Below the pieces are notes generated by a model, which was given only the letters and a program-made list of their open reading frames with translations, did no database searches and was not told where the DNA came from. Made by a program: the position numbers and the translations under genes. A DNA stretch of 64,000 nt from Leifsonia shinshuensis (GTDB taxonomy: Bacteria; Actinomycetota; Actinomycetes; Actinomycetales; Microbacteriaceae): the NCBI RefSeq assembly GCF_022606355.1, contig NZ_JAHHZQ010000002.1, positions 558,001-622,000 of the forward strand, written 5' to 3'. This document shows positions 57,736-64,000 of the stretch, piece by piece (within the stretch, counting starts at the first letter, position 1; every line of letters begins with the position of its first letter).

Positions 57736-58477
57736 GGTCGCCGTCGGCGCCGCCGTGCTGATCGCCGTCGCGGCGGTGACCGCGCTGAGCGCCGCGCCGC
57801 CGCCGGCAGGCTGGAGCATCGCGCCAACGGCTTCCGACCCGGGGACGATCGCGGCGTCGGCGCCGGCGGGCGCGGCCACCCGGCGGGAGACCGCAGCGGC
57901 CGCCGCATCAGCGATCGCCGACCGTGTCGATCAGCGGTGGGCGGTCGACGTCTCCCGGCGGACCGGGGTCGCGGCCAGGGCTGTCATGGCCTACTCCGGA
58001 GCGGCCATCGCCATCGCATCGGAGCAGCCCGGCTGCCGGCTCGGGTGGAGCACCCTCGCCGGTCTGGCCGCGGTGGAGTCGCACCATGGCACCTCCGGCG
58101 GTTCGAGCGTCGGCCCCGACGGCCGCGTATCGCCACCGATCTTCGGCCCCGATCTCGACGGCGGCAGCTATGACGCCGTGGCGGACACCGATGGCGGTGC
58201 GCTCGACGGCGACCCGTCGGGCGACCGCGCCGTCGGGCCGTTCCAGTTCCTCCCCTCCACCTGGCGCACCTGGGGCGCCGACGGGAACGGGGACGGGGTG
58301 GCCGACCCCCAGCAGCTCGATGACGCGGCGCTCGCGGCGGGACGGATGCTGTGCTCGTACGGCGACCTGTCGCGCGCCGACCGCTGGCGCGCCGCGATCT
58401 ACGGCTACAACCACGTCGACTCGTACGTGGACGCGGTCGCGTCCGCCGCCAACGCGATCGCGGCGGAGGCGCGGTGA
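57719..58477 (+). CDS. Lytic transglycosylase-like protein
   Basis: 252 residues with a signal-anchor helix (VGVAVGAAVLIAVAAVTALS). The SLT/MltB-type domain shows catalytic Glu in LAGLAAVESHHG and GPFQFLPSTWRTWGADGNGD, typical of peptidoglycan-cleaving transglycosylases in actinobacteria. Start ATG 57719 or 57722, inside a tandem repeat. Its TGA overlaps the kinase GTG, so the two are translationally linked. Confidence 0.88.
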   Translation: MMRSVGVAVGAAVLIAVAAVTALSAAPPPAGWSIAPTASDPGTIAASAPAGAATRRETAAAAASAIADRVDQRWAVDVSRRTGVAARAVMAYSGAAIAIASEQPGCRLGWSTLAGLAAVESHHGTSGGSSVGPDGRVSPPIFGPDLDGGSYDAVADTDGGALDGDPSGDRAVGPFQFLPSTWRTWGADGNGDGVADPQQLDDAALAAGRMLCSYGDLSRADRWRAAIYGYNHVDSYVDAVASAANAIAAEAR

Positions 58478-60246
58478 GCGCGCCCGACGACTCCCGTGCG
58501 TTGGCCGGCCGGTTCGAGCTGGAGGCTCTGCTCGGCTCCGGTGCCACGGCGACGGTGTTCCGCGCCCGCGACCGGGACGCCGATCCCGGCCGTCCCGATG
58601 GCGGGCGGGTCGCCGTCAAGGTCCTGCATCCGCAGCTCGCCGGGACGGCGGCGCAGCGCGCGTCGTTCTACGCGGAAGCGCACGCGATGCGGAGGGTGGC
58701 GCATCCCGGTGTCCCCGCGATCGTGGCGACCGGCGAGGACGCTGCGACGACGGAGGAGGAGCGCGCGTGGATCGCCTCGGCCCTGGCGCTGGGCGAGACC
58801 CTCGCCGACCGGGTCGAGCGCACCGGAGCGCTTCCCGAAGCCGAGGCCCTCGACTTCACGGCGGGCCTCCTCGACGTGCTCGTCGCCGTCCATGCGGCGG
58901 GCATCGTCCACCGGGACATCGCGCCGGGCAATGTGATGATCGGCGGGAACGGGGAGGTCGCGCTCCTCGACTTCGGTCTCGCGGACGAACCGGACCGGGC
59001 GGCGACCGGCGACGACGTACTGCGCTCCTCCGGCACGGGAGGCGGTGTCATCGGCAGCGTCAACTACCTGTCGCCCGAGCAGGCGCTGGGAGAGCCGGTG
59101 GACGAGCGGGGCGACCTCTATCAAGTCGCGGGAGTACTGCACTTCGCGCTCACCGCCCGGCCCCCGTTCGCGCGCGCGAGCGTCGAGCAGACGATGGCCG
59201 CCCACGTCGGCGCACCTCCCAGCGTCCCGTCGGCGCACGACTCGCGCCTCTCCCGGGCGACCGACGACCTCGTCGTGCGCGGGCTGTTGAAGGATCCTTC
59301 CGCACGTTTCCCATCCGCCGCGGCCATGGCCCGGGCCGTGCGCGCCGCGCTCGCCGCGCTCGCCGAACCGGCGCTCGCGTCCTCCCGCACGCGCGTCCTG
59401 CCGGTGGGCGGGCGGACGGAGGTGCTGCCGCGGCGGCGCTCCGGCGATGAGGCGCGCAGCGGCCTCTCCCCGTCCTCGGCGGCGGCCGTGCGTGCGACGC
59501 CCGCTGCCCGCCCGCAGGCGACAGCGGCGCTCACGCGCAGCACGCTGTCCGCGGCGCCCGCTGCCGCGCCGGGGGTCGCCTCCCGGCGGGGACGCCCAGG
59601 CCGTCTCGCCGTCGGCGTGCTCGCCGTCACGACGGCGGTCGTCGCGACGATCTGGCTCATCGCCTCCAGCGCGACGACCGCGCCGCCGCCGCTCGCGGCG
59701 CCGTCGTCGACGGATGCCCCGTCGCCGGCGGCGACCCCCGTCGCCACCACGCGCCCGACCCCGCCCGCCCCCATGGCGGCACCTCCCGTGTCGGTCGCTG
59801 TGCCCGATCTTGCGGGCGCGACGCGCCCGGACGCCCAGGCGCGCCTCGCCGCCGCCGGTCTGACCACCGGGGCCGTCCGCGAGCAGGACTCGACGGCGGC
59901 CGCAGGAACCGTCCTCTCCTCCAGCCCGGAAGCCGGCGCGGCGGCACCGCGGGGCTCGGCGGTGGTCATCGTCGTCGCTTCCGGCTTCACGACCGTCCCG
60001 GACGTCGCCGGTCGCGCGGGCGTCGCCGCCGGGGCCACGCTCTCGGCCGCCGGTTTCACCGTCGCAGAGCGCACGGTGGCCGACGCCACCGTGCCCGACC
60101 GCACGGTGCTCGGCACCGAGCCGGGCGCCGGTGCCCGGCTGGCGCTCGGCTCCACCGTCACCGTGGTGCTCAGCCGGGCGCCCTCCACTCCCGCGCCGAC
60201 ACCCTCCGGGCCGACGGCCGCGCCGACCCCGTCGCGGTCGCCGTGA
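58474..60246 (+). CDS. Ser/Thr protein kinase with PASTA domains
   Basis: A 590-aa membrane kinase of the PknB/StkP type. GSGATATVF is the glycine-rich loop, Lys49 the ATP-binding lysine, HRDIAPGN the catalytic loop (Asp148) and DFGLAD the Mg loop (Asp166). A membrane segment lies at about 377-397, then a Pro/Thr linker and two extracellular PASTA domains (about 443-507 and 508-572). PASTA domains sense peptidoglycan fragments, which fits the coupled transglycosylase gene. GTG 58474 overlaps that gene's stop. Confidence 0.92.
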   Translation: MSAPDDSRALAGRFELEALLGSGATATVFRARDRDADPGRPDGGRVAVKVLHPQLAGTAAQRASFYAEAHAMRRVAHPGVPAIVATGEDAATTEEERAWIASALALGETLADRVERTGALPEAEALDFTAGLLDVLVAVHAAGIVHRDIAPGNVMIGGNGEVALLDFGLADEPDRAATGDDVLRSSGTGGGVIGSVNYLSPEQALGEPVDERGDLYQVAGVLHFALTARPPFARASVEQTMAAHVGAPPSVPSAHDSRLSRATDDLVVRGLLKDPSARFPSAAAMARAVRAALAALAEPALASSRTRVLPVGGRTEVLPRRRSGDEARSGLSPSSAAAVRATPAARPQATAALTRSTLSAAPAAAPGVASRRGRPGRLAVGVLAVTTAVVATIWLIASSATTAPPPLAAPSSTDAPSPAATPVATTRPTPPAPMAAPPVSVAVPDLAGATRPDAQARLAAAGLTTGAVREQDSTAAAGTVLSSSPEAGAAAPRGSAVVIVVASGFTTVPDVAGRAGVAAGATLSAAGFTVAERTVADATVPDRTVLGTEPGAGARLALGSTVTVVLSRAPSTPAPTPSGPTAAPTPSRSP

Positions 60247-60316
60247 GCGCCACGGGCGTGGGCGTCGGGCGACGACGGCTGCCGTCCCCCGCACGGGGCC
60301 GACCCGGATGCAGCCC

Positions 60317-60360
60317 CTTCACACGGACGTCGCCGGGAGTTCACCCGGTGTGTCCACGCT
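60317..60360 (+). promoter_or_regulatory. Candidate PHO box: four 11-bp direct repeats
   Basis: CTTCACACGGA, CGTCGCCGGGA, GTTCACCCGGT and GTGTCCACGCT follow each other exactly at 11-bp steps (60317, 60328, 60339, 60350), with TTCACNCGG the clearest core. This matches the layout of actinobacterial PhoP sites. It lies 56 nt before the pstC start. Confidence 0.7.
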
Positions 60361-60415
60361 TTTCGCCAGGCGCGTGCGGCTCTGCCGTCGCGCCCGTGAC
60401 CCGAGGTGAACCCGA

Positions 60416-61462
60416 ATGACCAGAACACTCCCCGACGCGCCCGCCGCGCGCACGACGCTGCCCGGCGTCGACGGCGACTCCGCGGGAGGCCGTCCGCGCA
60501 AGCGTTCCCTGCTCGCCCGGCCCTCCCGCTCCGACTCCGTGTTCCGCTGGGTCAGCTACTCGGCGGGCTCGGTGACGGTCGGCATCATGCTCGCCGTCGG
60601 CCTGTTCCTCGCGATCCGCGCCGGTGACGCGCTGAAGGTGACCGGCTTCTCGTTCCTCACCGAGACGGAGTGGTCGCCCGAGACGCACAAGTTCGGGATC
60701 GCCGCCGTGCTCGCCGGTACGGTCACCATCGCCCTCATCGCGATGGCCGTCGCCATCCCACTCGCGCTCGGCACCTCCCTGCTCATCTCCGAGATCGTGC
60801 CTCCCAAGGTGAGGACCCTGCTGATCAGCCTCGTCGATCTGATGGCCGCCGTCCCGAGCGTCGTCTACGGGCTCTTCGGCCTGTTCTTCCTGCAGGAGAA
60901 CATCGTCCCGGTGTCGCGGTGGATCTCGGCGCATTTCGGCTGGATCCCGATCTTCGCCGTCACCGACGAGAAGGGGCGACAGCTCACCGAGGCCAGTGCC
61001 TTCACGTCGTCGGCGTTCATCGCGGGGCTGGTCGTGGCGCTGATGGTGGTGCCGACGCAGACCTCGGTCATGCGGGAGGCGTTCTCGCAGGCCCCGGCCG
61101 GCGAGCGCGAGGGTGCGTACGCTCTCGGTTCCACGCGCTGGGGGATGATCCGCTCCGTCGTGCTCCCGTTCGGCCGAGGCGGGATCATCGGCGGCACGAT
61201 GCTCGGGCTCGGCCGCGCCCTCGGTGAGACCATCGCGGTCTACCTGATCATCTCGCCGACCTTCGACATCAACCTCGAGATCCTCAAGACGGGCTCCAAC
61301 TCCGTGTCGGCCCTCATCGCCACGCGGTACGGAGAGGCGAGCACGTTCGGCCTTTCTGCGCTCATGGCCGCGGGACTCGTGCTGTTCCTCATGACCCTCG
61401 TCGTCAACTTCACCGCGTCGTCCATCGTGGCGCGCTCGCGCTCCGGGGCGCAGACCAGCTAG
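60416..61462 (+). CDS. pstC: Phosphate ABC transporter permease PstC
   Basis: A 348-aa permease with six membrane segments after a cytosolic N-terminal tail of about 45 residues. The EAA-type loop GAYALGSTRWGMIRSVVLPF contacts PstB. Pairs with PstA to move phosphate released by PstS. A PHO-box-like array precedes it; pstA follows after 7 nt. Confidence 0.94.
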   Translation: MTRTLPDAPAARTTLPGVDGDSAGGRPRKRSLLARPSRSDSVFRWVSYSAGSVTVGIMLAVGLFLAIRAGDALKVTGFSFLTETEWSPETHKFGIAAVLAGTVTIALIAMAVAIPLALGTSLLISEIVPPKVRTLLISLVDLMAAVPSVVYGLFGLFFLQENIVPVSRWISAHFGWIPIFAVTDEKGRQLTEASAFTSSAFIAGLVVALMVVPTQTSVMREAFSQAPAGEREGAYALGSTRWGMIRSVVLPFGRGGIIGGTMLGLGRALGETIAVYLIISPTFDINLEILKTGSNSVSALIATRYGEASTFGLSALMAAGLVLFLMTLVVNFTASSIVARSRSGAQTS

Positions 61463-61469
61463 GCCCGCC

Positions 61470-62777
61470 ATGACACTGACCGAACTCGAAGACATCACGA
61501 TCGTCGCTGCTCCCGCGGAGCCGGCGCCGGCCGCGGCCGAAGCGCCCGCGGCCGCGGGAGGCACGGACCTGCCGCCGGAGGACCGCGGCGAGACCGGCCC
61601 TCGGCGCGACCTGCGCCGCACGTCGGCCGAGGACCGCTTCAACCTGTGGGGCTCGCTGCTCTCGGCCGCCGCGCTGGCCCTCCTCCTGTTCGGCTGGTTC
61701 ACGCCGCTCACCGGTCAGGTGGGCTGGGCGATCGTCGCCTACCTGATCTTCATCGGCCTGTACGCACTGCTCGTCGCGCTGCGCTCGACACGCGAAGACG
61801 TGGCCGACCGGGTGATGACCGTGCTGTTCGTCAGTGCGGGCGTGCTGCTGCTCGCCGCCCTCGTGTTCGTCGTGCTCTTCGCGCTCGCGCGCGGCTGGGC
61901 GGCCGTGCAGCACCTGAACTTCTTCACGCAGACGATGAAGTTCGCGGGTCCGCTCGATCCGCTCAGCGACGGCGGCATCCTGCACGCGCTCGTCGGCACG
62001 CTCATCCAGATCGGCATCGCGCTGGCCATCACCATCCCGCTCGGCATCGCGACCGCGGTGTTCCTCAACGAGGTGGGCGGCCGCTTCGCGCGCTTCGTAC
62101 GGACGATCGCCGACGCGATGACCGCCCTCCCGTCGATCGTCGCCGGCCTGTTCGTGTACTCCGCGATCATCGTGTTCGTCACGCACCAGCGCTCGGGATT
62201 CGCAGCATCGCTCGCGATCAGCGTGATGATGCTGCCCATCATCATCCGGGCGTCGGACGTCGTGCTCCGGCTCGTGGCGCAGAACCTGCGCGAGGCCTCC
62301 TACGCGCTCGGGACGACGCGCTGGCGGACGGTCTGGCACGTCGTCCTCCCCACGGCCCGCTCGGGTCTGGTGACGGCGGTCATCCTCGGCACAGCGCGTG
62401 GCATCGGTGAGACCTCCCCCGTACTGCTGACCTCCGGCATCACCGCCGAGATGAACGTCGACCCGTTCAACGGCCCGATGATCTCGCTTCCGCTGCAGGT
62501 CTTCGACTTCGTGAAGAGCCCGGAGCCGAACATGATCGCGCGCGGCTTCGGTGCCGCTGCGGTGCTCATCCTGCTCGTGCTCGCCCTGTTCTTCGTCGCG
62601 CGGCTCATCGGAGGCAAGGCGCCGGGTCAGCTGTCCGATCGCGGCCGGCGGCGGGCCGCTGCTGCGAGCAGGCGGGATGCCGCACGGATCGCCGCCCAGC
62701 CGGCACCCGTCGAACCCACGAGCCCCACCGACTCCCCGACCGATACCGTCTCCCCGACCCCCGAGGACCACTCGTGA
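61470..62777 (+). CDS. pstA: Phosphate ABC transporter permease PstA
   Basis: A 435-aa permease, longer than the usual 290 because of an Ala/Pro-rich N-terminus, two extra N-terminal helices and a charged C-terminal tail. The core has ADAMTALPSIVAGLFVYSAI and the EAA loop SYALGTTRWRTVWHVVLPTA. It ends in an overlap with the pstS GTG. Confidence 0.92.
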   Translation: MTLTELEDITIVAAPAEPAPAAAEAPAAAGGTDLPPEDRGETGPRRDLRRTSAEDRFNLWGSLLSAAALALLLFGWFTPLTGQVGWAIVAYLIFIGLYALLVALRSTREDVADRVMTVLFVSAGVLLLAALVFVVLFALARGWAAVQHLNFFTQTMKFAGPLDPLSDGGILHALVGTLIQIGIALAITIPLGIATAVFLNEVGGRFARFVRTIADAMTALPSIVAGLFVYSAIIVFVTHQRSGFAASLAISVMMLPIIIRASDVVLRLVAQNLREASYALGTTRWRTVWHVVLPTARSGLVTAVILGTARGIGETSPVLLTSGITAEMNVDPFNGPMISLPLQVFDFVKSPEPNMIARGFGAAAVLILLVLALFFVARLIGGKAPGQLSDRGRRRAAAASRRDAARIAAQPAPVEPTSPTDSPTDTVSPTPEDHS

Positions 62778-64000
62778 GCACCAGCACCAGCACCTCCCGC
62801 ACCCTCCCCCGCGTCCTCCGCGTGGCGCTCGCCGCGGCCGCCGCCGTGCTGGCGCTCGCCGCGCCGCTCGCGCCCCAGGCCGCCGAGACGGCGCAGGCCG
62901 CCAGCTGGGCGCCGATCAGCGGTACCGGCTCCACCTGGTCGCAGAACGCGCTAGACCAGTGGCGGCGCAACGTGGCAACGAACTACAGCATGACCGTGAA
63001 CTACTCCGGAACCGGCTCGTCCGCCGGGCGTCGTGACTTCATCGCCCGCACGGTCGACTTCGCGGTCAGCGAGATCCCGTTCCAGTCGAAGCCGGAGGAC
63101 GGCTCGGCTCCCGAGGTCCCCTCCACCGGCTTCGCCTACATGCCGATCGTGGCGGGTGGCACCTCGTTCATGTACAACCTCAAGATCGGCGGCAAGCGCG
63201 TCACCAATCTGCGGTTGAGCGGCGAGACGATCAGCAAGATCTTCACCGGCGCGATCACCAACTGGAAGGACCCGCAGATCCAGAAGGACAACCCGGGTCT
63301 CGCCATGCCGGACAAGCCGATCGTGCCGGTCGTGCGCTCCGACGGCTCCGGGTCGACCGCGCAGTTCACCCTGTGGATGTCGAAGCAGTACTCGAGCCTG
63401 TGGAACGCCTTCTGCGGCAAGGTCGGCAGGCCGGTGCCGTGCGGCCTGACCTCGCAGTTCCCGTCGTACGGCAACTTCAAGCTGCAGAGCGGCTCGCTCG
63501 GCGTCGCCGGGTACGTCAGCCAGTCCTACGGCGAAGGAGCGATCACCTACGTCGAGTACTCCTACGCGCTCAAGTCGGGCTTCCCGGTCGCGAAGGTGCT
63601 GAACTCGGCCGGCTACTACATCGAGCCGACGGCCTCCTCGGTCGCGGTCGCACTGATGAAGGCGGCCATCAACAACAACTCGTCGTCGCCCGACTACCTG
63701 ACCCAGATCCTCGACGGCGTCTACAACAGTGCGGATCCGCGCACCTACCCGTTGTCGAGCTATTCGTACATGATCGTGCCGACCCAGGCAGGCGGCATCT
63801 TCACCGCAGCCAAGGGCAAGACCCTCGGCACCTTCACCCACTACATGCTGTGCGAGGGCCAGCAACAGGCGGCGACGCTCGGCTACTCACCGCTGCCGAT
63901 GAACCTCGTGCTCGCCGGCTTCGAGCAGATCAAACGCATTCCGGGCGCAGACGCCTCCAACGTGGACGTCAACACCTGCCGCAACCCCACCTTCAAGCCG
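62774..64000 (+). CDS. pstS: Phosphate-binding protein PstS (3' end beyond window)
   Basis: 409 codons without a stop before the window ends. Signal peptide at about 15-42 with no lipobox cysteine, so it is not a lipoprotein. Phosphate-binding residues appear in SGTGSTWSQNA and SDGSGSTAQF; YVEYSYALKSGF and the end of the binding domain follow. The sequence continues past the usual PstS length (VDVNTCRNPTF), implying a C-terminal extension, perhaps a wall or membrane anchor. GTG 62774 overlaps the pstA stop; pstS is last rather than first in this order. pstB is not in the window. Confidence 0.9.
   Translation, partial: MSTSTSTSRTLPRVLRVALAAAAAVLALAAPLAPQAAETAQAASWAPISGTGSTWSQNALDQWRRNVATNYSMTVNYSGTGSSAGRRDFIARTVDFAVSEIPFQSKPEDGSAPEVPSTGFAYMPIVAGGTSFMYNLKIGGKRVTNLRLSGETISKIFTGAITNWKDPQIQKDNPGLAMPDKPIVPVVRSDGSGSTAQFTLWMSKQYSSLWNAFCGKVGRPVPCGLTSQFPSYGNFKLQSGSLGVAGYVSQSYGEGAITYVEYSYALKSGFPVAKVLNSAGYYIEPTASSVAVALMKAAINNNSSSPDYLTQILDGVYNSADPRTYPLSSYSYMIVPTQAGGIFTAAKGKTLGTFTHYMLCEGQQQAATLGYSPLPMNLVLAGFEQIKRIPGADASNVDVNTCRNPTFKP

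Noticed and set aside
1-64000. tRNA, rRNA, riboswitch, insertion sequence or prophage
   Set aside because: Read-through of intergenic regions gave no tRNA T-loop pattern, rRNA, transposase, integrase or riboswitch-like conserved leader; this is by eye, so a covariance-model search could still find a small RNA.

Overview
The window is high-GC (about 70%) actinobacterial chromosome and fits a motile member of the Microbacteriaceae, Leifsonia-like. The clues are a flagellar export operon ending in csrA, several very small proteins of types common in that family, an araBDA order known from Actinobacteria, Pho-box-like 11-bp repeats before pst, and many starts 6-8 nt after a TANNNT hexamer, which suggests leaderless mRNAs. 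No rRNA, tRNA, CRISPR array, insertion sequence or prophage was recognised.

Layout. 1-9.1 kb: flagellar basal body and export genes fliM(partial)-fliN-[inverted SUMF1-like gene]-fliOPQR-flhB-flhA-unknown-csrA, nearly all overlapping by 4 nt. 9.1-15.4 kb: serine hydrolase, small conserved proteins, NUDIX, TMEM175-like channel and a 949-aa membrane protein with a lipase-like end. 15.4-24.5 kb: GH3 beta-glucosidase, small proteins, cupin, HAD, GNAT, two Gfo/Idh/MocA dehydrogenases and an alpha/beta hydrolase. 24.5-26 kb: a lower-GC patch with a secreted, cysteine-containing precursor-like protein translationally coupled to a small membrane protein; I regard it as a candidate bacteriocin/immunity pair. 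26-42 kb: housekeeping and accessory single genes (coiled-coil protein, FAD/Rieske oxidoreductase, PrmC-like methyltransferase, TspO-like, two VanZ-like proteins, AEC transporter, TOPRIM protein, aldo/keto reductase, SGNH-GAF fusion, 5'-3' exonuclease, NUDIX). 42-48.4 kb: a MarR regulator divergent from an NADP-binding oxidoreductase with a paired palindromic operator, then LacI-type regulator and araB-araD-araA. 48.5-57 kb: secreted trypsin-like protease, MerR/NmrA divergent pair, phospholipase C-like protein, and efeO-efeB iron uptake without a visible efeU. 57-64 kb: unknown gene, lytic transglycosylase, PASTA Ser/Thr kinase and pstC-pstA-pstS (pstS runs off the end).

The strongest unexplained structure is a dispersed palindrome set. 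Family A (about 60 bp, four copies) and family B (three clear copies plus one degenerate) share the same outer stem (CGARGGGCAC...GTGCCYTCG) but have different inner stems. Two family A copies lie in frame inside adjacent flagellar genes (flhB and the gene after flhA) and give both proteins the same peptide. One family B copy supplies the C-terminus of the MarR protein. A second recurring pattern is a short tandem duplication (13-17 bp units) sitting on the stop codon of a gene, seen at five or more boundaries.
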